Assembly (NCBI RefSeq): GCF_030160115.1
Contig: NZ_BSNS01000002.1
Location: forward strand, 124,001 to 188,000
Direction of reading: 5' to 3'
Length of the DNA: 64,000 bases
Source of the DNA: Devosia nitrariae
GTDB lineage: Bacteria > Pseudomonadota > Alphaproteobacteria > Rhizobiales > Devosiaceae
In this document: in pieces, positions 8,733 through 18,469 of the stretch
Layout: each line of letters begins with the position of its first letter
Position numbering within the stretch: position 1 is the stretch's first letter
The notes under the pieces: generated by a model
The model's input: the letters and a program-made list of their open reading frames with translations, nothing else
Database searches by the model: none
What the model was told of the DNA's origin: nothing
Made by a program: the position numbers and the translations under genes

Positions 8733-8777
8733 CAAGGCGCCAGATTGCAAAAACCCACGTCTCATCAAGGAGCGAAC

Positions 8778-9068
8778 ATGAGCTTCCGTCCACTGCACGA
8801 CCGCGTTGTCGTTCGGCGCGTTGACAGCGAGGAAAAGACCGCTGGCGGCATCATCATCCCGGACACCGCAAAGGAAAAGCCCTCCGAGGGCGTGATCGTC
8901 TCCGTCGGCCCGGGCGCCCGTGACGAAAGCGGCAAGATTGTCCCGCCCGACGTCAAGGAAGGTGACCGCGTGCTCTTCGGCAAGTGGAGCGGCACCGAGG
9001 TCAAACTCAATGGCCAGGATCTCCTCATCATGAAGGAATCCGACATCATGGGCGTCATCACCGCTTAG
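8778..9068 (+). CDS. groES: Co-chaperonin GroES
   Basis: 96 residues, the standard Cpn10 length. It forms the heptameric lid of the GroEL folding chamber in the cytoplasm. It opens with [12 protein letters not shown] and carries the mobile loop [18 protein letters not shown] that docks on GroEL, then the roof and core strands ending [20 protein letters not shown] (8768-8773) is at good spacing from ATG 8778. It is the first gene of the groES-groL operon, under the promoter and CIRCE described at 8662-8732. Confidence 0.98.
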   Translation: MSFRPLHDRVVVRRVDSEEKTAGGIIIPDTAKEKPSEGVIVSVGPGARDESGKIVPPDVKEGDRVLFGKWSGTEVKLNGQDLLIMKESDIMGVITA

Positions 9069-9094
9069 CACTGGCGATCCGATCGCTCGCCTAA

Positions 9095-10765
<1,671 letters not shown>

Positions 10766-10809
10766 GTCCAGACGTACACTTCCGACCTTTCCCAAGGTCA
10801 CGAACGGGA

Positions 10810-10840
10810 GGGCGGTCCATGCGGACCGCCCTTTCGTTTT
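10810..10840 (+). terminator. Rho-independent terminator of groESL
   Basis: GGGCGGTCC (10810-10818), a four-base loop and GGACCGCCC (10823-10831) form a perfect 9-bp stem followed by TTTCGTTTT. It sits 45 bp after the groL stop. Confidence 0.92.
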
Positions 10841-10929
10841 GGCAGTTCGCCATATGTCGGCTAGCCCGGCAGGCGGTACATGGCTATACTGCCGCTCCTA
10901 TTCCTCGCAGTTCGATCGAGGCATAGCGG

Positions 10930-11337
10930 ATGAATGCATTCTTGCTCAAACGAGAGATCGAAATTCTGTTCGGTCTCGGGCCTTTGGAAGCGGCAAATCT
11001 CTGGCGAGCGGCGCGTTCCTCGCCACCGCCAGCGGGCCCCGTCCCGATCCCTTACCCCAACATTTCGGCGGGAAACCCGGTCACGCTGCAAGGCACAGGC
11101 AGCCGGTTCGGCGGCCAATATGCGGTGACGCACGTCAGTCATCGGATTGGCCAGTCCGACTACCAGAACACGTTCACGTGCATCAGCGCCGCGGTCGCCG
11201 ACGACCCGGCCGCCCTGCGCATATGGCCGCTCTGGCTCCGTGTCAAAGAAAAACTCGGACAGCTACCGCCTAGGCAGCGCACACTCATCGCCCACGAAAT
11301 CACGCATACACTTCAACAAGGTGCTGGCCGGATCTGA
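10930..11337 (+). CDS. Chimeric small protein: PAAR-like, tail-spike-like and HExxH (DUF4157-like) fragments
   Basis: 135 residues, not recognised as a whole. Three pieces are visible in order. PVPIPYPNIS (about residues 37-46) resembles the start of PAAR-like DUF4150 domains. FGGQYAVTHVSHRI..YQNTFTCI (about 59-84) resembles the last strand pair of VgrG/gpD-type tail-spike proteins. RTLIAHEITHTLQQG (about 117-131) contains an HExxH zinc motif as in DUF4157 proteins linked to extracellular contractile injection systems. None is complete, so this may be a decayed collage left by a lost locus. ATG 10930 has a weak SD. No tail, sheath or baseplate genes are nearby. Confidence 0.45.
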   Translation: MNAFLLKREIEILFGLGPLEAANLWRAARSSPPPAGPVPIPYPNISAGNPVTLQGTGSRFGGQYAVTHVSHRIGQSDYQNTFTCISAAVADDPAALRIWPLWLRVKEKLGQLPPRQRTLIAHEITHTLQQGAGRI

Positions 11338-11501
11338 TCGCAAGGCAATTGCTGCCTTCGAAGCTCAATCATCCTGTGAGTGCAGCCGTTAGGGAACGGG
11401 ATTTCCCCTGCAGAAGTTGGAACGCAAAATCCAACCCGAGAAAGCTCTACTGGAATAGTCGTCTTTATCCTAGGCTCAGCCGTCGCTGAGGGAGATTGAC
11501 T

Positions 11502-12278
11502 TTGCCGCCCGATTTCTTTGTGTTCGCCGCCGTCGGATTTCTCGCTCAAATCGTCGATGGAGCGCTGGGGATGGCGTATGGCGTCATCAGCACGACGGTC
11601 CTCCTGGCCTTCGGTGTACCGCCCTCGCATGCCTCGGCGAGCGTTCATGCGGCCGAGATGTTCACCACGGGCGCGTCGGCCGCCAGCCATATCGGGCACC
11701 GCAATGTCGACTGGAACCTGTTCTGGCGCCTGGTGCCAGCCGGAATCCTTGGCGGGTGCCTTGGCGCCTACGTACTGACCAGCATCGACGGGACGGTGCT
11801 GCGGCCGTACGTGACGGCCTATCTCACCGTCATGGGGCTCTATATTCTCTACCGCGCCTTGCGCAAGCCGCGCACGAACTTCGAACCGCACGGACTGCTC
11901 GTCTCGCCGCTCGGCGTTGCCGGCGGATTCGTGGACGCGGCGGGCGGGGGCGGATGGGGGCCAATCGTCACCTCGACGCTCCTGGGGTCGGGCGGTAGAC
12001 CACGCTATGTGATCGGCTCGGTCAACGCCGCCGAATTCTTCGTGACCACGGCGGTTTCAGCGAGCTTTCTCATTGCGCTGCTCACCGGCCACTGGCGGGA
12101 AGCCGGAGGCCTGCTCGATCACGCCGCGTCCGTTGCCGGGCTGATCGTCGGCGGAGTGCTCGCCGCACCGGTCGCCGGTTACGTCGTGCGGCACGTGCGC
12201 ACGCAGGTGTTGATGGTCGTGGTCGGCCTTATGGTCATCATGCTCGCCGGCTATCAGACGTGGCAGCTCATCGGCTAG
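11502..12278 (+). CDS. TSUP (TauE/SafE) family permease
   Basis: 258 residues with about eight hydrophobic segments and the duplicated family motif. The first half reads AQIVDGALGMAYGVISTT and the second GGFVDAAGGGGWGPIVTS. TSUP proteins move sulfite, sulfoacetate or other organosulfur anions; this two-motif type with GxAYG is annotated as sulfite-exporter-like. I chose TTG 11502 because GGAG (11491-11494) is 7 nt away; the in-frame TTG 11496 is only 1 nt from it. It is a single gene with no sulfur-metabolism neighbours. Confidence 0.85.
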   Translation: MPPDFFVFAAVGFLAQIVDGALGMAYGVISTTVLLAFGVPPSHASASVHAAEMFTTGASAASHIGHRNVDWNLFWRLVPAGILGGCLGAYVLTSIDGTVLRPYVTAYLTVMGLYILYRALRKPRTNFEPHGLLVSPLGVAGGFVDAAGGGGWGPIVTSTLLGSGGRPRYVIGSVNAAEFFVTTAVSASFLIALLTGHWREAGGLLDHAASVAGLIVGGVLAAPVAGYVVRHVRTQVLMVVVGLMVIMLAGYQTWQLIG

Positions 12279-12311
12279 CAGCAACGTCTGGAGGGGCGCC
12301 GACTGCGCGAG

Positions 12312-12503
12312 ATGGCGACCGCCGACACCTCGCCCAATATCCGGCGAGCCCTGCAGAGGCTGCTCGCCGCGGACGGCTACAAGGGCAGCATAGACGGCAG
12401 CTTCGGTCCGCAGACCCAGGCGGCGCTGGACCTGGCTTCGGCTCAGTCGGCGATTAGCCGGAAATCAGCAAACGCAGGGCCATGGCCACCGATACGACGA
12501 TGA
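12312..12503 (+). CDS. Small peptidoglycan-binding-domain fragment
   Basis: 63 residues. Residues 8-45 (NIRRALQRLLAADGYKGSID, then GSFGPQTQAALDLA) match one PG_binding_1 repeat, a small three-helix wall-binding module. The rest is out-of-family tail. There is no signal peptide, no catalytic domain and only a weak SD, and the 3' end overlaps the convergent TSUP gene by 50 bp. It is either a stand-alone fragment or the relic of a larger wall enzyme. Confidence 0.35.
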   Translation: MATADTSPNIRRALQRLLAADGYKGSIDGSFGPQTQAALDLASAQSAISRKSANAGPWPPIRR

Positions 12504-13203
12504 CCAACGGGCGGATGAGACGCGCACCGAACCGGATGCCGGCGCGCGCGCCGATATAGCCGCCAGCGACCTGTCCCACGGCCATGGCGATAGCGGCCAG
12601 CCAGACGACGTCACCGGCAAAAATGAACACCAGCAGCGCGGCGAAGTTGGATACGAGGTTGAGCGCTTTGGTGTGACCCGCCGCCCGGGTCAGACCAAAG
12701 CCGAAAAGAGTGACGAAACAAACGGTGAAGAACGAGCCGGTGCCCGGGCCAAAGACGCCGTCGTAGAAACCGATGAGCAAGCCCATGACCGGGCCGAAGA
12801 GTGGAAAAGCCAGACGCGCGGTGCGATCGGCATCCGAGAGGTTGGGCGCGAAGACGAAATAACCGGCGATCGCGACGAGTGCGACCGGCACGATGACGTT
12901 CAGGAGAGCGGTATCGACCTGCTTGACGGCGAAAGCACCGCCGGCAGCCCCGACGAAGGTCAGGACGATGGCCAGGGTGAGCTTGCGCAGATCGATATAG
13001 CCGCGCCGCCAATAGGTCAGGACGGCCATGGCTGTACCGATCACCGACTGCATCTTGTTGGTGGCGAGCGCGGCAACAGGCGGCAGCCCGGCCGAGAGGA
13101 GCGCGGGTACCGAGATCATGCCGCCGCCCCCCGCCACGGCATCTACAAAACCGGCAAGCAGGCCGACGCCGGCGAGCGCGAGAAGAACCAGGGGGTCGAG
13201 CAC
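12454..13203 (-). CDS. TSUP (TauE/SafE) family permease, YfcA-like
   Basis: 249 residues, about eight membrane helices, with the typical repeats LLAGFVDAVAGGGGMISVPAL and LLIGFYDGVFGPGTGSFFTV. The second half GPGTG(S)F is the YfcA signature. It is quite different from the TSUP protein at 11502, so the two are not recent duplicates. It starts with GTG 13203, 13 nt after the stop of the upstream glycosyltransferase, so the two are probably co-transcribed. The substrate is unknown. Confidence 0.87.
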   Translation of the reverse strand: MLDPLVLLALAGVGLLAGFVDAVAGGGGMISVPALLSAGLPPVAALATNKMQSVIGTAMAVLTYWRRGYIDLRKLTLAIVLTFVGAAGGAFAVKQVDTALLNVIVPVALVAIAGYFVFAPNLSDADRTARLAFPLFGPVMGLLIGFYDGVFGPGTGSFFTVCFVTLFGFGLTRAAGHTKALNLVSNFAALLVFIFAGDVVWLAAIAMAVGQVAGGYIGARAGIRFGARLIRPLVIVVSVAMALRLLISG

Positions 13204-13216
13204 TTGGTCAGGGAGC

Positions 13217-14440
13217 CTATTTCTTGTCGCCGTAGCGTCGACGTTGGATCTGGTCGTCGGACTGCGGGAAGTCAGTGACGCGCTGTTCGTAGAGCGGGAT
13301 GTTGATCATCGAGGACATGAAGCCGGACATCATCAACTGCAGGCCGACGACCAGAGTGGTCATGGCGAGGATCAGGGCGCGCATGGTCGAGCCCGGATCG
13401 AGGGCGCCGAAGTCGCGTTGTGCCCACTCGGTGAGCCCCCAGCCGAGCGCAACAAGACCGACGAGGACGAGAAGCACTGCAACGAGCAGGATGCGCTCAA
13501 GCGAAAGCGCCTCGAGCAGACGGTGGTAGCTATCAGACGGCGGAATGAAGCCGTAGCGGGTGGCAAAGCGCCGGCCGATGAGGGCAAACGCGATGGACTG
13601 GACACCGACGATGATGGCCATGGCGGCAACGAGGAAGGCGTGGAGGTCAAGCACCACCTCGCCGATGTGCAGGGGGCCGGTGAGGAGTGGGATGCCGACG
13701 GCCAGACCCACGGCAAGAAGCGCAATACCCGGATAAAGGAAAAGCCAACGCGGCGAGAACAGCAGCAGGAACCGCAGGTGGCGCCAACCATCGCGAAACG
13801 GCCTGAGGTGCGGACGGCGCGTGCGGCCATCCGGCGAGAGCGTCGTCGGCACCTCGGCAATCGGCAGGCCCGCGAGCGTTGCCTTGACCACCATTTCGGA
13901 CGCGAACTCCATGCCGGTGGTGCGCAAGTTGAGGTCGCGGATGGCGTCGCGCGCGAAGCCGCGCAGCCCGCAGTGAAAATCGCCGATCGGCGCCTTGAAG
14001 AAGAGACGCCCGATGAAGGTGAGGATTGGATTGCCGACATAGCGGTTGAGCCAGGGCATGGCGCCGGGAGCGATGCCCCCCTTGAAGCGGTTGCCCATGA
14101 CGAGCCCCGCACCGCTGCGCAGCGCCGCAACGAAGGCGTCGAGCGCACCAAAGTCATAGCTCGCGTCGGCGTCGCCCATGATGACGAAACGGCCTCTGGC
14201 GGCCGTAATGCCGCTGGCAAGTGCGGCGCCGTAGCCGCGGCGGTCGACATCGACCAGGCGCGCGCCAGCCTCGAGAGCGATCTGCTGCGAACCATCGGTC
14301 GATCCGTTGTCGGCGACCAGCACTTCACCGTCGATGCCGGTGCGTGCAAGAAACCCCTTGGCACGGCCGATGCAGCCGGCAAGGGTCTCGGCCTCGTTGA
14401 GGCAGGGCATGAGGACGGTCAGTTCCAGCGTCGGCTCCAC
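13217..14440 (-). CDS. Polytopic GT2 glycosyltransferase (polyprenyl-phosphate sugar type)
   Basis: 407 residues. The N-terminal GT-A domain (about 5-230) has TVLMPCLNEAETL, VADNGSTDGS, a DxD-type motif in GDADASYDF, and the acceptor region GNRFKGGIAPGAMPW, all like DPM1/GtrB-type enzymes that load a sugar onto polyprenyl phosphate. The C-terminal third contains four membrane helices (about 255-375). GTG 14440 was chosen because it restores the first beta strand and has GGAGGAG upstream; ATG 14410 would delete the strand. It lies in a minus-strand run of LacI, GT2 and TSUP. The end product is unknown. Confidence 0.85.
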   Translation of the reverse strand: MEPTLELTVLMPCLNEAETLAGCIGRAKGFLARTGIDGEVLVADNGSTDGSQQIALEAGARLVDVDRRGYGAALASGITAARGRFVIMGDADASYDFGALDAFVAALRSGAGLVMGNRFKGGIAPGAMPWLNRYVGNPILTFIGRLFFKAPIGDFHCGLRGFARDAIRDLNLRTTGMEFASEMVVKATLAGLPIAEVPTTLSPDGRTRRPHLRPFRDGWRHLRFLLLFSPRWLFLYPGIALLAVGLAVGIPLLTGPLHIGEVVLDLHAFLVAAMAIIVGVQSIAFALIGRRFATRYGFIPPSDSYHRLLEALSLERILLVAVLLVLVGLVALGWGLTEWAQRDFGALDPGSTMRALILAMTTLVVGLQLMMSGFMSSMINIPLYEQRVTDFPQSDDQIQRRRYGDKK

Positions 14441-14540
14441 CGCGCAGCGGGCTCCTCCCCGCAACTGAAATGGACTTGTGCCGCGAATCGAGAATGGACG
14501 CAATGCGGTTGCGAGGCACCTCCCGCAGCGCTCCCAACCA

Positions 14541-15569
14541 TCAGAAGCGGGTGCGCGGAGCCTTGACGGAGTTGCGCACGATGAGTTCGGCGCGAAAAAG
14601 CACCTCGCGCTCGTGCGGCTCACCGCCTTCGAGCAGAGCGAGGAGGACGTCCATGGCCCGTTCGCCGATGTTGAGCCGGGGCTGCTTCATTGTGGTCAGG
14701 GCGGGGGTGACGAAGCTCGAGAACGAAATGTCGTCGAATCCCATGACCGAAAAGTCGGCCGGCAGATCGTAGCGGCGCGCGTTGAGGGCGATCATGACCC
14801 CGAGCGCCGTGGCGTCGTTGACGCAGAAGAACGCCGTCGGCAGACGATCGCGCACGAACATCAATTCGGCCGCAGCACGCCCGCTTTCGGTAGTGCTATC
14901 GCCGTCAATGATCATGGCCGGGTCGATACCGATGCCGGCACCCTCGAGCGCGGCGCGGTAGCCGCGCTCGCGCAGGCCGTTGACCACCCGGCCAGGCGAG
15001 CGGCCGATGAAAGCAATGCGCCGGTGCCCCTGCGCGATGAGGTGCTCGGTGGCAACGCGCGCCGCCTCGCGATTATCAACGCCGATATAGGGTATGTCGG
15101 CATTGGCAACCGGCTCGCCCACGGCCACCATCGGCGGCAGGCGCATGCTCGCGTCGGCCCCGCCGATACCATAGGGCAGATGGCCGGTTAAAAGGATGAG
15201 GCCGTCCGCCTGGTTGGAGCTGATGAATCGCAGATAGTCGGCCTCGCGCAGCGGATCGTTCTGCGTGTTGCCGATGAGGAGGCCGTAACCGCGCTTGCTG
15301 GCCTCGGTCTCGAGGCCAACGAGGATATTGGAGAAGTTGGGGTCGCCGACGTCCGGAGCAAGGATGAGGATCATGTTCGACCGGCGCATGCGCAGGTTGC
15401 GCGCCATGGCGTTGGTCGTATAGCCGGTCTGGGCGATGGCCTCGGACACGCGCCGCCGGGTGCTATCGGCGACTTTGGTCGGTTCGTTGAGCGCGCGGCT
15501 GACGGTGGCGATCGAAACCCCGGCGATGGCGGCGACGTCCTCGATCGTGGCGATCTTCTTGTGCAGCAC
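14541..15569 (-). CDS. LacI-family transcriptional regulator of the adjacent sugar ABC operon
   Basis: 342 residues. The N-terminal HTH plus hinge (ATIEDVAAIAGVSIATVSRA, about residues 7-26) is followed by a periplasmic-binding-protein-like ligand domain with the usual IGVDNREAARVATEHLI, IAFIGRS and GFDDISFSSFVTPALTT. GTG 15569 is supported by AGGAG 6 nt upstream. It is divergent from the ABC operon at 15862, and two LacI-type operators lie between them. I infer that it senses the sugar carried by that importer. Position alone suggests this; the ligand is unknown. Confidence 0.9.
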   Translation of the reverse strand: MLHKKIATIEDVAAIAGVSIATVSRALNEPTKVADSTRRRVSEAIAQTGYTTNAMARNLRMRRSNMILILAPDVGDPNFSNILVGLETEASKRGYGLLIGNTQNDPLREADYLRFISSNQADGLILLTGHLPYGIGGADASMRLPPMVAVGEPVANADIPYIGVDNREAARVATEHLIAQGHRRIAFIGRSPGRVVNGLRERGYRAALEGAGIGIDPAMIIDGDSTTESGRAAAELMFVRDRLPTAFFCVNDATALGVMIALNARRYDLPADFSVMGFDDISFSSFVTPALTTMKQPRLNIGERAMDVLLALLEGGEPHEREVLFRAELIVRNSVKAPRTRF

Positions 15570-15579
15570 CGCTAGCTCC

Positions 15580-15680
15580 TAGAGCGCGATGTGATTTGAC
15601 GGGAGCAAATCACGCGCTCCAACTCTTTGTGCGGGATTTCTCGCGAAAAACCGGTTCCCGCTTTTTCGCATCCCGCTCCA
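15580..15680. repeat. Interspersed palindromic repeat, family A
   Basis: It opens with TAGAGCGCGATG, has a looser left palindrome (GTGATTTGACGGGAGCAAATCAC) and GCGAAAAACCGGTTCCCG, and ends TTTTTCGCATCCCGCTCCA (one base off the usual CTCTA). It sits just upstream of the LacI start, so here it lies 5' of a gene, unlike most other copies. Confidence 0.8.
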
Positions 15681-15769
15681 GCACCGGCGCCAGCCGGCCC
15701 TTCCTGCGCCATAGCAGACCTATACGACCGCGTGAGCCGCCAGCGCAGGTTTATACAGACAACTCCCAA

Positions 15770-15804
15770 TGTAAACCTTTACAGTCTTCGTGAAAACCTT
15801 TACA
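15770..15804. promoter_or_regulatory. Two tandem LacI-type operators
   Basis: TGTAAACCTTTACA (15770-15783) and TGAAAACCTTTACA (15791-15804) fit the LacI-family pattern TGnAAnCnnTTnCA, with CC in place of the central CG. Their centres are exactly 21 bp apart, two helical turns, so two dimers could bind one face. A third half-site-like GGTTTATACA lies at 15748-15757. They are 58 bp before the ABC ATPase start and upstream of the divergent lacI-type gene. Confidence 0.75.
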
Positions 15805-15861
15805 CAACAGACAATAGGAATATCGAGTTGGCGCAAAGCCGACCACACCGGGAGGACTTCG

Positions 15862-17403
15862 ATGGCCGGTCAGGGGGAACCAGCACCGCCTGTCATTCTT
15901 GCCGCCAAGCGGATCAGCAAGGCGTTCGGGGAAGTACCGGTCCTCTTCAGCATCGATTTCGACATCCGGCCCGGCGAAGTGCACGCCATCATCGGTGAAA
16001 ACGGTGCGGGCAAATCGACTCTCATCAAGATCCTTTCCGGCCTCGAGCAACCGAGCTCGGGACATGTCGAGCTCGACGGGCAGCCGATCGAGCTGCCGCC
16101 AGATGGACAGGCCGGCAAGCTCGGCATCGTCGTCATCCACCAGGAACTCAACCTTGCCGAGCATCTGACCGTCGCCGATTCAATCTTTCTCGGGCGCGAG
16201 TTGAAGCAGGGGCCGTTCCTCAAGCTGAGGCAAATGCGCGACGAAGCCGCGCGCATTCTCGACACGCTCCACGTGCACATCGATCCAGAGGCGCGCATCA
16301 GCACGCTGTCGGTTGCCGACAAGCAGATGGTCGAGATCGCCAAGGCCATCAGCCGGGACGCGCGCATCCTCATCATGGACGAGCCGACGGCCGTGCTTTC
16401 GGCAGCTGAGACCAAGACATTCTTCGAGCAGGTCGACCGGCTCAAGGCCAAGGGCGTCGCCATCATCTTCATCTCGCACAAGCTCGACGAGGTGATGCGG
16501 CTGGCCGACCGGGTAACGGTCCTGCGCGATGGACAACTGATCGCTACCGTCGGCACCGAGGCGCTGACGCCCGATTCCATTGCGCAGATGATGGTCGGGC
16601 GCGAACTCTCCAATCTCTATCCGCCCAAGCACGAGGCTGATGTCGACGCCGACACCGTGCTCGCGGTGCGCAACCTTTCGGCGCCGGGCGTGCGCGATGT
16701 CAGCTTCGCATTGAGGCGCGGCGAGATCCTCGGCTTTGCCGGCCTTATCGGGTCCGGCCGCACGGCCGTTGCCGAGGCGATCGTCGGGCTCTCGCCTATC
16801 GAAAGCGGTGAAATCCTGCACGAGGGCAAGCCCGTGCGGTTCAGCGACGTCTCGCAATCGGTCGCGGCCGGGATCGCCTATATGACCAAGGACCGCAAGG
16901 GCAAAGGCCTGCTGCTCAGCGCCAACCTCAAGGACAACCTGACGCTCCTGACCCTCAAGCGACACTACAAAGGCCCGTTCCTCGACGACAAGAGCGAGAC
17001 CGAAGCGCTGGAGCGCGCCGTGCGGCGCTTCGACATCCGCGCGCGTGATCCCGCGGTCAAGGTGGGGCAGCTTTCGGGCGGCAACCAGCAGAAGCTGATG
17101 CTGGGCAAGATGATGGAGGCCGAACCCGAGATCATCATCATCGATGAGCCGACACGCGGCATCGACGTCGGCACCAAGCAGCAGATCTATCACATCATCG
17201 CCGCGCTCGCGTCGGAGGGCAAATCGATCATCGTCATTTCATCGGAGATGCAGGAAGTGATCGGGATGGCGCACCGGGTGGTGGTGATGCGCGAGGGCCG
17301 CATCGCCGGCGTTCTCGAGGGCGCAGAAATCGCCGAAGCCGAGATCATGCGGTACGCGGCGGGGCTCAAACAGGGTGGGGCAAATGAGCGTCTCAGCGCA
17401 TGA
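15862..17403 (+). CDS. Sugar ABC importer, duplicated ATP-binding subunit (RbsA/XylG type)
   Basis: 513 residues with two fused ABC domains, as in carbohydrate CUT2 importers. Domain 1 has Walker A GENGAGKST, a signature-like LSVADKQMVEIAKAI and Walker B ILIMDEPTA. Domain 2 has a weakened Walker A-like region (GLIGSGRTA), signature LSGGNQQK and Walker B IIIIDEPTRGID. ATG 15862 has GGGAGGA 5 nt away, and an upstream in-frame ATG gives an atypical extension. The next gene starts 20 bp before this stop, indicating translational coupling. The substrate is likely a pentose or sugar alcohol, by family only. Confidence 0.92.
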   Translation: MAGQGEPAPPVILAAKRISKAFGEVPVLFSIDFDIRPGEVHAIIGENGAGKSTLIKILSGLEQPSSGHVELDGQPIELPPDGQAGKLGIVVIHQELNLAEHLTVADSIFLGRELKQGPFLKLRQMRDEAARILDTLHVHIDPEARISTLSVADKQMVEIAKAISRDARILIMDEPTAVLSAAETKTFFEQVDRLKAKGVAIIFISHKLDEVMRLADRVTVLRDGQLIATVGTEALTPDSIAQMMVGRELSNLYPPKHEADVDADTVLAVRNLSAPGVRDVSFALRRGEILGFAGLIGSGRTAVAEAIVGLSPIESGEILHEGKPVRFSDVSQSVAAGIAYMTKDRKGKGLLLSANLKDNLTLLTLKRHYKGPFLDDKSETEALERAVRRFDIRARDPAVKVGQLSGGNQQKLMLGKMMEAEPEIIIIDEPTRGIDVGTKQQIYHIIAALASEGKSIIVISSEMQEVIGMAHRVVVMREGRIAGVLEGAEIAEAEIMRYAAGLKQGGANERLSA

Positions 17404-18409
17404 CAGGGCCAAGACCCGCAAAGGTCTGGCGGGCTTCAAATTCGATCTCAAGACCGCCGGTCCGCTGGTCGCGCTGATCGTGCTCTGCGCAATCGGGTTC
17501 GCGCTCAACCCGGCCTTTGCCAGCGAAGGAAACATCGCCAACATTCTCACCCGATCGGCCTTCATCGGCATCATCGCGGTCGGCGCGACCTTCGTCATCA
17601 CGGCGGGCGGCATAGACCTCTCGGTCGGCTCAATGGCCGCCTTCATCGCCGGCATGATGATCCTGGTGATGAACGCGGCGGTCGACACGATGGGGGTGAG
17701 CGTATGGACGGTGCTGCTCGGCTGCGGCTGCAGCGTAATCCTCGGGCTCGGGGCCGGCTTCATCAACGGGTTCCTGACAACCAAGGGCAAGATCGAGGCG
17801 TTCATCGTGACGCTCGGTACGATGGGCATCTACCGCTCGCTCATCACCTATTTCGCCAATGGCGGCACGCTCTCGCTCGATTCGTCGGCGCGCGAGGTCT
17901 ACCGGCCGGTCTATTACGAATCGTTCCTGCGCATCCCCATCCCCGTCTGGGTTTTCATCTTCGTTGCCATCGTCGGCTGGGTGTTGATGAACCGCACAGC
18001 CTTCGGGCGCTACTGCATGGCGATCGGCTCCAACGAGGCGGTGGCGCGCTATTCGGCAATCAAAGTCGACCGCATCAAAACCATCACCTACGTGCTGCAA
18101 GGCCTTTGCGTATCGCTCGCCACCATCATCTACGTGCCGCGGCTCGGCTCGGCCTCCTCGGCGACGGGCGTGCTGTGGGAACTGGAGGCGATCGCGGCCG
18201 TGATCATCGGCGGCACTGTGCTGAAGGGCGGGTTCGGACGGATCGGCGGCACGGTGGTCGGTGCGCTGATCCTGACCGCGATCGGCAACATCCTCAACCT
18301 CACCGATATCATCTCCAACTACCTCAACGGCGCGGTTCAGGGGGTGATCATCGTGGTAGCGGTCTATCTGCAGCGCGGCTCGTTCCAGCGCCGGCGCAAG
18401 GCCGAATGA
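17384..18409 (+). CDS. Sugar ABC importer, permease subunit (RbsC type)
   Basis: 341 residues with about eight to ten membrane helices of the BPD_transp_2 family. The diagnostic EAA-like loop ITAGGIDLSVGSMAAF is near residue 70, and the second conserved block GTVLKGGFGRIGGTVVGAL is near 270. ATG 17384 is preceded by AGGGTGGGG. The start overlaps the ATPase gene by 20 bp. With the flanking ATPase and binding protein it makes a complete CUT2 importer. Confidence 0.92.
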   Translation: MSVSAHDRAKTRKGLAGFKFDLKTAGPLVALIVLCAIGFALNPAFASEGNIANILTRSAFIGIIAVGATFVITAGGIDLSVGSMAAFIAGMMILVMNAAVDTMGVSVWTVLLGCGCSVILGLGAGFINGFLTTKGKIEAFIVTLGTMGIYRSLITYFANGGTLSLDSSAREVYRPVYYESFLRIPIPVWVFIFVAIVGWVLMNRTAFGRYCMAIGSNEAVARYSAIKVDRIKTITYVLQGLCVSLATIIYVPRLGSASSATGVLWELEAIAAVIIGGTVLKGGFGRIGGTVVGALILTAIGNILNLTDIISNYLNGAVQGVIIVVAVYLQRGSFQRRRKAE

Positions 18410-18469
18410 ATTCCCGCCGGTAACGGCGGGCGAACGCACGCGAAAGCGTAAATCAACGGGAGGACGAAC

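Noticed and set aside
10930..12503. A complete extracellular contractile injection system or prophage
   Set aside because: Only fragments in one small ORF; no sheath, tube, baseplate, AAA+ or integrase gene nearby.
11502..13203. Recent duplication of the two TSUP permeases
   Set aside because: They belong to different branches by their signature motifs, are on opposite strands and share little sequence.
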